From Roseinatronobacter bogoriensis DSM 18756 (GTDB lineage Bacteria > Pseudomonadota > Alphaproteobacteria > Rhodobacterales > Rhodobacteraceae), in assembly GCF_004366635.1 (NCBI RefSeq), contig NZ_SORN01000006.1:124001-188000 (forward strand): a DNA stretch of 64,000 bases, given 5' to 3'. Position numbers and translations under genes: made by a program. Below the pieces are notes generated by a model, which was not told where the DNA came from, ran no database searches, and saw only the letters and a program-made list of their open reading frames with translations. Shown piece after piece: positions 20,562-29,263 of this stretch. Every line of letters begins with the position of its first letter. Within the stretch, counting starts at the first letter, position 1.

Positions 20562-21065
20562 ATGCGAGGGCCGTGGATAGCGAAAAATCACATGCCGCTG
20601 AGGCTTCAGTCTATTTGCCTGTTTTTTTTGGCAATGCTCTTCTTGCCTGCGGCTTCCGATTTTCGAAAGCTGACCGTGACGGGACCATCCAGTTCTGCTT
20701 TCATGACATACGACCTGTCAGAATTGAAGTCGATGCAAGTGGTCATCGTGAACACGACAACCCCTTGGACCGATGGTCTGCAAGAATTTCGCGGTGTACC
20801 GCTTGCGGCATTATTGCCCGACATGGATGGCGCATTTGAACTGCGCCTGACGGCTGTGAATGATTATGTCGTGACAATGCCATCCGATCTGATGACTGAA
20901 AGCATTCCGATCGTCGCCTATGAACGAAATGGCGCATTGATGTCCGTTCGGGACAAAGGCCCTTTCTGGCTGATCTTTCCATTCGATGACAATGACAGCT
21001 TCACGACCGATGCGATGCTGTCGCGCAGTATCTGGCAGCTTTTCAGAATAGACATCCTGCAATAA
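20562..21065 (+). CDS. Exported protein with molybdopterin-oxidoreductase-like fold, no cofactor Cys
   Basis: A 167-residue protein with a signal peptide (about 11-32, ending PAAS) and a domain resembling the small periplasmic relatives of sulfite-oxidase/YedY proteins: LTVTGPSS at the start, FRGVPLAALLPDM, ALMSVRDKGPFWLIFPFDD near the end. After the signal peptide there is no cysteine, so the thiolate that would bind molybdenum is missing; it is unlikely to be a redox enzyme. AAAGGA lies nine bases before the ATG at 20562. Its divergent position beside a membrane-bound hybrid kinase suggests it may be an accessory sensor; that is inference. Confidence 0.7.
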   Translation: MRGPWIAKNHMPLRLQSICLFFLAMLFLPAASDFRKLTVTGPSSSAFMTYDLSELKSMQVVIVNTTTPWTDGLQEFRGVPLAALLPDMDGAFELRLTAVNDYVVTMPSDLMTESIPIVAYERNGALMSVRDKGPFWLIFPFDDNDSFTTDAMLSRSIWQLFRIDILQ

Positions 21066-21188
21066 CACAAAACGTCATGCGCGCTGTGTGACACTGCCGT
21101 TGCATAGGCGCATCACATTTGGTCGTTTCACGCACAAGCAATATGACTTCCACGACAAGACAACAGACGGATAGCCCCCCCCTGTTCT

Positions 21189-22433
21189 TTATTCCGCTGC
21201 CTTTACCCATGCAGGATGCCGTCGAGGGCCCGTGACGACACCCTCGTCAAACAACGCACCGATTTCGCCGCTTTGCAGACCTGCCACATCGGCAAGCACC
21301 TCTTCGGTATGCGCGCCCAGCGCCGGGGCCGGGTTTGGGGCCTGCCGTGCGATCTCGGAAAATGACAGCGGTGACGCCGGAGTCGGGTAGCTGCCGATCC
21401 CCGGCTGTTCCAGCATGTGGAACATCGGGTTCTCAGTGGACAGGTCAGGGTCTTCGCGCACCGCTTCCGCAAAGCTGCGAAACTGCGACCAGGTGACCCC
21501 GCCTGTGTCAAACGCCTTGGCGAAATCCTCGACCTTGCGGGCGGCAAAGAAGGGCGCAAGCACCTCTGTGATCGCCGCGCGATGCCGGAACCGCGCGCCT
21601 TCCCGCGCAAGGCTCTCGCCCAGACGCGCTTCCAGCGCCGCCATCGCCTCGACCATGCCGGTGGCCTTCACCAGCCCGCGCCATTGCCGGTCAGTCAGAC
21701 CGATCACCATGACGCGCGCGCCATCGGCGCAGATGAAATCTTGCCCATAGCCGCCATAAAGCGCATTGCCATATTTGGGTCGGTCGGTGCCATTCACCGC
21801 CACTTCGCCGATAATCCCCAGATTGCCCAGCATCGCCGCCGCTGCATCTTTCAGCGAGAACAGCACTTCCTGCCCCTGCCCTGTGCGCAGCCGGTGACGT
21901 TCCGCTGCCAGGAGCGCTGTCACCGCCATATTGCCCGCGATGCAGTCCCACGCAGGCAGCACATGGGCGACAGGTTCGGTGGAACCCTCCGGCCCGGTCG
22001 CCGTGGGAAAGCCAAGGGATGGGTTTACGGAATAATCCACCGCCGCGCGCCCATGCCGGTCGCCCAAGAGCGCCACCATCACCAGATCGTCGCGATGGCG
22101 CGAAAGGGTCTCATGGTCCATCCAGCCGCGCACGCGCAGATTGGTGAGGAACAGCCCGGCATCCTCGCCCGGCGCGGTGATGATCCGCGTGATCAACTCG
22201 CGCCCCTTGGGGGATTTCATATCCACCGCGACGGATTTCTTGCCCTTGTTCAGCCCTGCCCAGAACAGGCTTTGCCCATCCTCGGTGACCGGCCAGCGCG
22301 CGGCATCCAGCCCCCCTTCGATCCGGTCAAAGCGGATGACTTCGGCCCCCATCTGCGCCAGCGTCATGCCCGCCAGCGGGATCGCCACGAAGGCAGAGCC
22401 CTCGACCACGCGCATACCTTTGAGAATTCCCAT
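21189..22433 (-). CDS. Family III CoA-transferase, mesaconyl-CoA C1-C4 transferase-like
   Basis: A 414-residue class III CoA-transferase: N-terminal MGILKGMRVVEGSAFVAIPL, GLNKGKKSVAVDMKSPKGRE, and an Asp in LPAWDCIAGN (Asp163), at the position of the catalytic Asp of the family. Length and neighbours fit mesaconyl-CoA C1-C4 transferase (Mct), which moves CoA within mesaconate so that the product can be hydrated to citramalyl-CoA. It is the last gene of a six-gene operon and begins four bases after the hydratase gene ends. Function is inferred from family and operon; other class III transferases (succinyl- or itaconate-using) cannot be excluded. Confidence 0.75.
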   Translation of the reverse strand: MGILKGMRVVEGSAFVAIPLAGMTLAQMGAEVIRFDRIEGGLDAARWPVTEDGQSLFWAGLNKGKKSVAVDMKSPKGRELITRIITAPGEDAGLFLTNLRVRGWMDHETLSRHRDDLVMVALLGDRHGRAAVDYSVNPSLGFPTATGPEGSTEPVAHVLPAWDCIAGNMAVTALLAAERHRLRTGQGQEVLFSLKDAAAAMLGNLGIIGEVAVNGTDRPKYGNALYGGYGQDFICADGARVMVIGLTDRQWRGLVKATGMVEAMAALEARLGESLAREGARFRHRAAITEVLAPFFAARKVEDFAKAFDTGGVTWSQFRSFAEAVREDPDLSTENPMFHMLEQPGIGSYPTPASPLSFSEIARQAPNPAPALGAHTEEVLADVAGLQSGEIGALFDEGVVTGPRRHPAWVKAAE

Positions 22434-22437
22434 AACC

Positions 22438-23322
22438 TTATGCCTCCCATTCGAAGCGGGCTTGCAGCCCTTGATGGCCAGCTTCGGCCACAGTGCAAAG
22501 CTTCAGCGCGCCCGCCCCATCCTGTTCAGCCTGAAGCGAGAGCGTGCCGTCAAACATCGGATGCACCCCGCGGAAGCTGAACCGCGTGGGCACAGCGCCG
22601 GTGTGGCGCATCGCGGCTTCCATCAGCAGCGTTGCCTGCATTGGCCCATGCACGACAAGGCCCGGATAGCGCTCCGCCCCGGTCGCATAATCGCGGTCGT
22701 AATGGATGCGATGCGCGTTATAAGTGGCCGCCGAATAGCGAAACAGCCGCACCGGGCCGACCTCGACCGCCTCGCTGAAAATCGGCGCGTCCGGGGCCGG
22801 GATGGCACGCGGCGCGCGGAAACTGTCGGGGATCGGCAGATAGACGATATCCTGTTCCTCGCGGATTTGCGCGCCACCCTCGCCGCGCAGGTCATGGCCC
22901 ACGCGCACGAAAGCCATATCGCCTGTGTGGCCTGTCTTGAAATCAACACTCAGGATTTCAGAGCGCTTGGTAATCACCTCGCCAATCGCGAAACGGCCCT
23001 TGAAAGACAGCTTGCCCCCCGCCCACATGCGCCGGTTGAACGGCAAGGGCGGAAGAAAACCGCCCAGCTTGGGGTGGCCGTCCGTGGCGATTTCCGAAAT
23101 CGGCACAAATTCAGGAAAAGCGACCCAATGCCACAGCACCGGCAAGGGTGCACCGGTGTGAATGGGCGGCTGGGCGGCGGCGGGATGGCCCAGCGCGCCC
23201 ATCACCATGCCTGCGAATTCCGGACTGACGGCCCCTGTGCGGGTTTCCACCCGCCCGACCCAGGCCGAAGCCTGTTCGGGCGTGGCAGCGTCACCAGTCA
23301 GGCCGCTTTCGGTTTTGCTCAT
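22438..23322 (-). CDS. MaoC-type hydratase, mesaconyl-C4-CoA hydratase-like
   Basis: A 294-residue double hot-dog protein. The N-terminal half holds the FAS1-like dehydratase region (residues about 10-165) and the C-terminal half the hydratase motif YNAHRIHYD (201-209), followed by YPGLVVHGPMQATLL. This layout is that of mesaconyl-C4-CoA (3-methylfumaryl-CoA) hydratase (Meh), which forms citramalyl-CoA. It overlaps the ligase alpha-subunit gene by four bases and is followed by the CoA-transferase gene, as in the mct-meh pairs of the 3-hydroxypropionate bicycle. Substrate is inferred from this context. Confidence 0.77.
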   Translation of the reverse strand: MSKTESGLTGDAATPEQASAWVGRVETRTGAVSPEFAGMVMGALGHPAAAQPPIHTGAPLPVLWHWVAFPEFVPISEIATDGHPKLGGFLPPLPFNRRMWAGGKLSFKGRFAIGEVITKRSEILSVDFKTGHTGDMAFVRVGHDLRGEGGAQIREEQDIVYLPIPDSFRAPRAIPAPDAPIFSEAVEVGPVRLFRYSAATYNAHRIHYDRDYATGAERYPGLVVHGPMQATLLMEAAMRHTGAVPTRFSFRGVHPMFDGTLSLQAEQDGAGALKLCTVAEAGHQGLQARFEWEA

Positions 23323-24215
23323 GCGGCCTGCCTCACGCCCAACACCTTGGCAATGGTTTCGCCCATCGCGGACGGTGTCGGCGCAACCGTTATTCCTGCG
23401 GCAGACAGGATTTCCACTTTTTCCTGCGCGCTTTCACCAAAGGCAGAAATGATCGCCCCCGCATGGCCCATCTTGCGGCCCTTGGGTGCCGACAGGCCCG
23501 CGATATAGGCCACGACAGGTTTGGTCATGTGATCGCGCGCATAGGCGGCGGCCTCAGCCTCTTGCGGGCCGCCAATTTCGCCAATCATCATCACCGCATC
23601 CGTTTCGGGGTCATTCTCGAACAGTTCCAGAATATCGCGGAAGCTCGACCCGTTGATCGGATCGCCGCCAATACCCACGGACGTGGACACGCCAATCCCA
23701 AGCGCTTTCATCTGGCTTGCGGCCTCATAGCCCAAGGTGCCGGAACGCCCCACGATGCCCACACGACCGGGCAGGTAGATAGCGGGGGGCATGATGCCCA
23801 TGAACCCCTTGCCGGGAGAGATGACGCCCGCGCAGTTCGGCCCGATGAAGCGCATTTTGCGCGCAGCCGGGAAGCGGCGCAGGAAGCGTTTGACCTTCAT
23901 CATGTCCTGCGACGGGATGCCATCGGTCACGCAAACCGCGAATTCCAGCCCCGCTTCGGCCGCTTCCATGATCGCATCAGCGGCGCCGGGAGGCGGGACA
24001 AATACCAGCGAGGCTTGCGCCCCCACAGCCTCGACCGCCTCTGCCACGGTGTTGAAGATCGGGCGTCCCAGCACGGTTTCGCCGCCCCGACCGGGGGTTA
24101 CGCCGCCCACGACATTGGTGCCGTTCTTGATCATGTCTTCGGCATGGAACTGGCCAATGCGCCCTGACATGCCCTGAACGATGATACGGGTGTCTTTCTG
24201 GATTAGAATGGACAT
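23319..24215 (-). CDS. mtkB: Malate-CoA ligase (malate thiokinase) alpha subunit
   Basis: A 298-residue SucD-type CoA-ligase alpha subunit: Rossmann start IIVQGMSGRIGQFHAEDMI, GGVTPGRGG, PNCAGVISPG, and the phosphohistidine His251 in KMGHAGAII. The same fold serves succinyl-CoA synthetase and malate-CoA ligase; location between malyl-CoA lyase and mesaconyl-CoA enzymes, away from other TCA genes, favours malate-CoA ligase, which makes L-malyl-CoA from malate, CoA and ATP. It pairs with the beta subunit 12 bases upstream. Succinate as substrate cannot be ruled out from sequence. Confidence 0.82.
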   Translation of the reverse strand: MSILIQKDTRIIVQGMSGRIGQFHAEDMIKNGTNVVGGVTPGRGGETVLGRPIFNTVAEAVEAVGAQASLVFVPPPGAADAIMEAAEAGLEFAVCVTDGIPSQDMMKVKRFLRRFPAARKMRFIGPNCAGVISPGKGFMGIMPPAIYLPGRVGIVGRSGTLGYEAASQMKALGIGVSTSVGIGGDPINGSSFRDILELFENDPETDAVMMIGEIGGPQEAEAAAYARDHMTKPVVAYIAGLSAPKGRKMGHAGAIISAFGESAQEKVEILSAAGITVAPTPSAMGETIAKVLGVRQAA

Positions 24216-24227
24216 TTGCGTGCTCCT

Positions 24228-25397
24228 TCAGGCAGCCATTGCAGGACGGACTTTGACGGCGGTGGCCGCTGCCTCGGCCAGCGTTTCGGCGGAAATCAGC
24301 GGCAAGCCGGATTCGTCGATAATCCGGCGGCCCTCCTCGACATTGGTGCCGGCCAGCCGGACCACGACAGGCAGGCTCAGGTTCAGTTCTTGATACGCTT
24401 GCACCACACCAGACGCGACCCAGTCGCATCGGTTGATGCCCGCAAAGATATTGACAAGGACCACCGACACATTCGGGTCCGACAACACGGTGCGGAAGGC
24501 TGCGACGACCCGCTCTGGGCTGGCACCGCCCCCGATATCAAGGAAGTTTGCAGGCTGCCCCCCAGAAAGCGTGATCATGTCCATTGTCGCCATCGCCAGC
24601 CCTGCACCGTTGATGATGCAGCCGATATCGCCATCAAGGCCCACATAGTTCAGCCCATGTTCGGCGGCGGCATCTTCGCGCGGGTCCTCCTGACCGGGAT
24701 CGCGCAGCGCAGCGACCTCGGGGCGGCGGAACAGCGCGTTGGTGTCAAAGCTCATCTTGGCATCCAGCGCAATCAGATCGCCCGTGCCGGTCACGACCAG
24801 CGGGTTGATTTCCACCATCGTGGCATCAAGATCGCGGAACGCGCGGTAGCAGGCGCGCAGCACGGTCGCGAATTGCCCGACCTGCTTGCCGGTGAAGCCC
24901 AGCTTGAAGGCCAGTTCGCGCGACTGGAACGGCAAAAGCCCCATCGCCGGGTCAATGACCATGCGCACCAGTGCGTCGGGCTGGTCCTCGGCCAGTTCCT
25001 CGATCTCCATGCCCCCCTCGCGCGAGGCGACGATCATGATACGCTCGGATTTACGATCCAGAACAAGGCCCAGATAGATTTCCTGCGCAATGTCGGTGGC
25101 TTCCTCTATCAGCAGGCGATGCACGGGCTTGCCATTCGCATCCGTCTGCTTGGTCACCAGATTGCGTCCCAGAAGCGACAGCGCGAAGGCGCTGACTTCA
25201 GCCTCGGTCTTGCACAGTTTCACACCGCCCGCAGCCCCGCGCCCGCCTGCATGGACCTGCGCCTTGACGACAACAGGAAAGCCCAGCTTGCGCGCTTCAT
25301 GCATGGCCTGTTCTGGCGCAAAGGCAATACCGCCGCGCGGAACAGGCATCCCGATTTTCTTGAGAACGTCCTTTGCCTGATGTTCGTGAATATCCAT
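24228..25397 (-). CDS. mtkA: Malate-CoA ligase (malate thiokinase) beta subunit
   Basis: A 389-residue SucC-type beta subunit with an ATP-grasp domain: MDIHEHQAKDVLKKIGMPVP, VVKAQVHAGGRGAAGGVKLC for nucleotide binding, VEINPLVVTGTGDLIALDAK for magnesium, then the C-terminal CoA-ligase part with GLDGDIGCIINGAGLAMATMD and FLDIGGGA. With the alpha subunit it forms malyl-CoA from malate. Starts 12 bases after the malyl-CoA lyase gene ends. The reaction is assigned by operon context, as for the alpha subunit. Confidence 0.83.
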   Translation of the reverse strand: MDIHEHQAKDVLKKIGMPVPRGGIAFAPEQAMHEARKLGFPVVVKAQVHAGGRGAAGGVKLCKTEAEVSAFALSLLGRNLVTKQTDANGKPVHRLLIEEATDIAQEIYLGLVLDRKSERIMIVASREGGMEIEELAEDQPDALVRMVIDPAMGLLPFQSRELAFKLGFTGKQVGQFATVLRACYRAFRDLDATMVEINPLVVTGTGDLIALDAKMSFDTNALFRRPEVAALRDPGQEDPREDAAAEHGLNYVGLDGDIGCIINGAGLAMATMDMITLSGGQPANFLDIGGGASPERVVAAFRTVLSDPNVSVVLVNIFAGINRCDWVASGVVQAYQELNLSLPVVVRLAGTNVEEGRRIIDESGLPLISAETLAEAAATAVKVRPAMAA

Positions 25398-25409
25398 GAC
25401 AATCTCTCC

Positions 25410-26384
25410 TTATTCAGCGGCTTTTGCCGCACCGCCGCGCGCAGAAATCGCATCGGCCAGTGACAGCACATTCATCGCCATTTTCTCGGACGCCGCGTCG
25501 ATCATCTTGCCATCCAATGCGGCAGCGCCCTTGCCCTCGGCCTCGGCCTTGCGCAATTCCTCGATGATGCGGCGCGCGCGGGTGACTTCGGCCTCGGGTG
25601 GGCTGAAGACCTTGTTCGCCATCTCGATCTGGCTGGGGTGGATCGCCCATTTGCCCTCAAACCCAAGCGCTGCTGCACGCTCGGCCGCGGCAATATAGCC
25701 ATCGGGATCGGCGAAATCGCCAAACGGGCCGTCCAGCGCGCGCAGACCATAGGCGCGGCAGGCAATAATCATCCGCGACAGCGAGGCATGCCACTGGTCG
25801 CCCGGATAGGCCGGGTTCAGCCCGCCAATGTTGACCGTGCGCGCCCGCATTGATGCGGCATAATCCGCCACGCCAAAATGCAGCGCTTCAAGGCGCGAGT
25901 CGGACGTGGCAGCATAGCGCGCAATTTCCTCGACATTGGCCATGCCCAGCGCCGTCTCGATCAGCGCTTCCAGACCGACGCGGCGCGTCAACCCGCAAGC
26001 CTGTTCGATCTGGTTGACCATCGCATCGACCATATAGAGGTCCGACACGACGCCCAGTTTCGGGATCAGCAGCATATGCACGCGGTCGCCCGCCTGCTCC
26101 ATGACATCGACCACATCGCGGTACATGTATTGCGTATCAAGCCCGTTGATGCGCACGCTGACGGTCTTGCCCTTGGCTTCCCAGTCAATATCATTCAGCG
26201 CAGCGATGGCATTCTTGCGCGCCTGCGCCTTTTCCGGGGGCGCGACGGCATCTTCGAGGTCAAGAAAGACCACATCCGCCGCACTTTCCGCAGCTTTCTG
26301 GATCATCGTGACATTAGAAGCGGGCACAGCAAGCGTCGAACGTTGCAGGCGCTGCATACGCAGCGGGAAGAGAGAGTGGCTCAT
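25410..26384 (-). CDS. mcl1: L-malyl-CoA/beta-methylmalyl-CoA lyase
   Basis: A 324-residue CitE/HpcH-family lyase. It begins SLFPLRMQRLQRSTLAVPAS and contains VVFLDLEDAVAP (metal-binding Asp/Glu), VRINGLDTQY, GLEALIETALGM, FGVADYAASMRART and GKWAIHPSQIE, the signature of the alphaproteobacterial malyl-CoA lyases. The enzyme reversibly splits malyl-CoA to acetyl-CoA and glyoxylate and joins glyoxylate with propionyl-CoA to beta-methylmalyl-CoA; related enzymes also split citramalyl-CoA. Centre of the operon, 12-13 bases from its neighbours. Confidence 0.92.
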   Translation of the reverse strand: MSHSLFPLRMQRLQRSTLAVPASNVTMIQKAAESAADVVFLDLEDAVAPPEKAQARKNAIAALNDIDWEAKGKTVSVRINGLDTQYMYRDVVDVMEQAGDRVHMLLIPKLGVVSDLYMVDAMVNQIEQACGLTRRVGLEALIETALGMANVEEIARYAATSDSRLEALHFGVADYAASMRARTVNIGGLNPAYPGDQWHASLSRMIIACRAYGLRALDGPFGDFADPDGYIAAAERAAALGFEGKWAIHPSQIEMANKVFSPPEAEVTRARRIIEELRKAEAEGKGAAALDGKMIDAASEKMAMNVLSLADAISARGGAAKAAE

Positions 26385-26395
26385 ATGAAGTATCC

Positions 26396-27595
26396 TTATT
26401 CAGCAGCTATCGAGAGGGCGGGCGCTTGTGCCACGCCCGCGTAAACATGTTGGGCAGCGGTGACACCTGCGCCCAGGACGACGGGTGCGCCAGCGGCCTT
26501 TAGCGACAATTCGGCAATTCCAAGGGCGGTCAGGCACATCCCCTCATTCAGATCACCCAGGTGGCCGATGCGGAATGCCTTGCCTGCCAGCGGGCCAAGC
26601 CCACCGCCAAAATGCGTGTTATACCGGTTCCGCGCTATCGCGATCACGTCGCGCGCGTCGATACCTTGTGGCGTGCGGATCGCCGTCACCGTGTCAGATG
26701 CGAAGATCTGATGCTCGGCCACCATCTTCAGCCCCATTGCCGCGACCCCGGCACGAATACCCTCTGCAAGGCGTTGATGACGTGCAAAGACATTGGCCAG
26801 CCCCTCTGTCTGAAGCCGTGTCAGCGCCGCACGCAAACCATGCAACAGTTGCGCAGGCGGGGTGAAGCAGAACGATCCGGCCTGATGTGCGGCCAGCATG
26901 GCGCGCAAGTCCAGAAAGCTGCGCGCCATGGTGCTGGTGTCCATCGCGGCAAGCGCGCGGGGGCTGGCGGCGATAATGCCAAGACCAGCAGGGCACATCA
27001 GCCCTTTCTGGCTGCCGGCAATCGCCATATCGACGCCCCATGCGTCCATCTCGAACGGGATCGACCCAATGGATGACACCCCATCGACAAACAAAAGCGC
27101 ATCATGGAAACTCGCGTCGAGGGCATGGCGAATGCCCGCCACGTCAGAGGTCACACCCGTTGCGGTTTCATTGTGGGTAACGAAAACGGCCTTGATCTCG
27201 CCATGCCGGTCTGCCCCAAGGCGGCGTTCCACCTCGCGCACGGGACAAGGCGCACCCCAAGCCACATCAATGATCTCGACCTTCAACCCCATCGCCAGTG
27301 CCATATCGGCCCAAAGCGCCGAAAACTGACCGTGACGCGCCATAAGCACCTTGTCGCCGGGCGACAGCGTGTTTGTGATGGCCGCTTCCCATGCCGCAGT
27401 CCCAGAGCCGGGAAGCAAGGCAATCTGCGCTTCACTTGTGCCGAATACTGGCTTCAGCCCTGCCAGAACCGGTTGCAGGATTTCCGCAAATTCAGGTGCG
27501 CGATGGTCTTGCATCGGAACGATCATGGCGCGCTGTATGTCGGCAGGCACATTGGTCGGACCGGGAATGAACAGATGGGCGGTTCCAGTCATCAT
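26396..27595 (-). CDS. sgaA: Serine-glyoxylate aminotransferase
   Basis: A 399-residue class V PLP enzyme. Seen: HLFIPGPTNVP at the start, PLP-phosphate loop LLPGSGTAAWEA, VTHNETATGV, FVDGVSSIGS, and the Schiff-base Lys197 in GSQKGLMCPAG. It transfers the amino group of serine to glyoxylate, giving hydroxypyruvate and glycine, a serine-cycle step. The start at 27595 is set by AAGGAGG seven bases upstream; the frame is open much further but without support. First gene of the operon, divergent from the ScfR-type regulator. Confidence 0.92.
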   Translation of the reverse strand: MMTGTAHLFIPGPTNVPADIQRAMIVPMQDHRAPEFAEILQPVLAGLKPVFGTSEAQIALLPGSGTAAWEAAITNTLSPGDKVLMARHGQFSALWADMALAMGLKVEIIDVAWGAPCPVREVERRLGADRHGEIKAVFVTHNETATGVTSDVAGIRHALDASFHDALLFVDGVSSIGSIPFEMDAWGVDMAIAGSQKGLMCPAGLGIIAASPRALAAMDTSTMARSFLDLRAMLAAHQAGSFCFTPPAQLLHGLRAALTRLQTEGLANVFARHQRLAEGIRAGVAAMGLKMVAEHQIFASDTVTAIRTPQGIDARDVIAIARNRYNTHFGGGLGPLAGKAFRIGHLGDLNEGMCLTALGIAELSLKAAGAPVVLGAGVTAAQHVYAGVAQAPALSIAAE

Positions 27596-27705
27596 GTCGA
27601 ATCCTCCTTCGATGACGGAGGTATGCCAGAAGATGGGCCATTGCTGCGAGAGAAAGCGGGTTCTGCTGTAAATGCGAGAGTTTACAAGTTTCAGTTTATG
27701 TAATA

Positions 27706-27720
27706 TTGTTAATTTAACAA
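27706..27720. promoter_or_regulatory. Perfect palindrome in the sgaA/scfR divergent control region
   Basis: TTGTTAATTTAACAA, a 7-base inverted repeat around one base, 25 bases before the regulator gene and 110 bases before sgaA, within an AT-rich patch. A candidate operator for the regulator encoded next to it. Confidence 0.5.
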
Positions 27721-27745
27721 AGTAAATGTACGTTTCGGGGGCATC

Positions 27746-29152
27746 ATGCGCAAGACGTTCATCGGACCACATTTGCGCCGTTTGCGACAGGAAGCAGGCG
27801 AAACACAGGTCAGCATGGCAAAAAGGCTGGGCATCAGCGCAGCCTATGTAAACCTGCTGGAAAACAACCAGCGTTCAGTTTCTGTTGCTATCCTGCTGCG
27901 GCTGTTCGAACAATATGGTGTGGACTGGCACGACATCTCGGAAGATGGGGCGGGCGCACGGTTGGCCGATCTGCGAGGCGCGCTGCAAGATCCGTTATTC
28001 GATGACACGCGCCCGGATTTACACGAATTACGCGCGGCGCAAACCCATGCCCCGACCTTCATGGAAGCCTTTCTTCATCTGCATCGCGCCTATCTTTCCG
28101 CATCTGACCAGTTGCTGGCGCTGGCGGCCCAACCGGGCGAAGTCGGGCCAGTTTTTAGCGCCTCGCCGGAAGGGGCCGTGCACAACTTCTTCCGCCGTCA
28201 GCGCAACCACTTTCCCACGCTGGAACAGGCCGCGGACGAGGTATGGGACGGCGCCCCCCCGGCCCCCGATGACATGTATTCCGCGCTCAAGGCCCGGCTG
28301 CGCGACAGGCATGGCATTCAGGTCAAGGTCGTGCGCGTTCATGATCTGCCGCGCGCATTGCGCCACTATGAGCAAGGGCGCGCGCAAGTTCTGCTCTCCG
28401 AAGCGCTTGACCACCCGAACCGGGTGTTCCAACTGGTGCATGTCCTTGGCCTGATAGAGTGCCGCGACAAGATCGAGGGGCTTTTGCAGGTATCCGGGAT
28501 TGACGACATTCAGGGGCGTGCCCGTTGCCTTGTGGAACTGGCCAATTACTTCGCGGCTGCCGTGCTTATGCCCTATGACGCCTTTTTGCGCGAGGCGCGA
28601 AGCTCGAAATATGATTTCGACCATCTGGCCACGCGTTTCGGCATCAGTTTCGAACAGGCCTGCCACCGTGCCACCACCATGCAACGCGAAGGGGCGCAGG
28701 GGGTGCCCTTTTTCTTTTTGCGCCTCGACAAGGCTGGCAATGTCACAAAGCGCTTCAACGCCACCGATTTTCATCTGGCCGAATATGGTGGTGCCTGCCC
28801 CAAGCTGGATGTGCATATGACATTCCGCCTGCCCGGCCGGATTGTCCCGCAACTGGTGGAAATGCCCGACGCCTCGCAGTATTTCGTCTTTGCGCGCACT
28901 GTGGATCGTCCGACATTTGAACGCTACGGACAAGACAACCGGCTGGCTGTGGCAATGGGGTGCACCATTCAACATGCGCCCGAAATCGGCTATGCAGAAG
29001 GGATCGCATTGCAAGGGGCGGCAGCCACGCCGATCGGGATCAACTGCCGCATCTGCCCGCGCGCGGGCTGCGACCAGCGCGCCTATCAGGCCAGTGTGCT
29101 GAAAACGCCTGTCGATGAACGACGCAGGGGCGCCACGCGTTATGATACCTGA
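27746..29152 (+). CDS. ScfR/PccR/RamB-type short-chain acyl-CoA responsive regulator
   Basis: A 468-residue regulator: N-terminal Xre helix-turn-helix (residues about 8-65, RRLRQEAGETQVSMAKRLGI), an ImmA/IrrE-like region, and the C-terminal DUF2083 domain with CRICPRAGCDQRA. This architecture is that of the ScfR/PccR/RamB family, which senses short-chain acyl-CoA and controls glyoxylate, propionyl-CoA or ethylmalonyl-CoA pathway genes. It is divergent from the sgaA-mcl1-mtkAB operon, 150 bases apart, which makes that operon its likely target. Whether it activates or represses is unknown. Confidence 0.87.
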   Translation: MRKTFIGPHLRRLRQEAGETQVSMAKRLGISAAYVNLLENNQRSVSVAILLRLFEQYGVDWHDISEDGAGARLADLRGALQDPLFDDTRPDLHELRAAQTHAPTFMEAFLHLHRAYLSASDQLLALAAQPGEVGPVFSASPEGAVHNFFRRQRNHFPTLEQAADEVWDGAPPAPDDMYSALKARLRDRHGIQVKVVRVHDLPRALRHYEQGRAQVLLSEALDHPNRVFQLVHVLGLIECRDKIEGLLQVSGIDDIQGRARCLVELANYFAAAVLMPYDAFLREARSSKYDFDHLATRFGISFEQACHRATTMQREGAQGVPFFFLRLDKAGNVTKRFNATDFHLAEYGGACPKLDVHMTFRLPGRIVPQLVEMPDASQYFVFARTVDRPTFERYGQDNRLAVAMGCTIQHAPEIGYAEGIALQGAAATPIGINCRICPRAGCDQRAYQASVLKTPVDERRRGATRYDT

Positions 29153-29263
29153 ACTTGTGTGACTTGGCTGTGCACCTTGGCACAGCGAGTGTTGGCCTAT
29201 GCTTCATGCGAAACCGCAGGAAGCACGCTATATCTAAATCAAGTCAATGAACAGGAGCACGCC

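Noticed and set aside
23319..25397. Reading the CoA ligase pair as succinyl-CoA synthetase (sucCD)
   Set aside because: Fold and motifs would allow it, but there are no TCA neighbours, and the genes are embedded between malyl-CoA lyase and mesaconyl-CoA enzymes. Malate-CoA ligase is preferred, not proven.
21417..25463. Long antisense frames (up to 415 codons) opposite the mct-meh-mtk genes
   Set aside because: Typical shadow frames of GC-rich genes; sense frames carry catalytic motifs and well-spaced ribosome sites.
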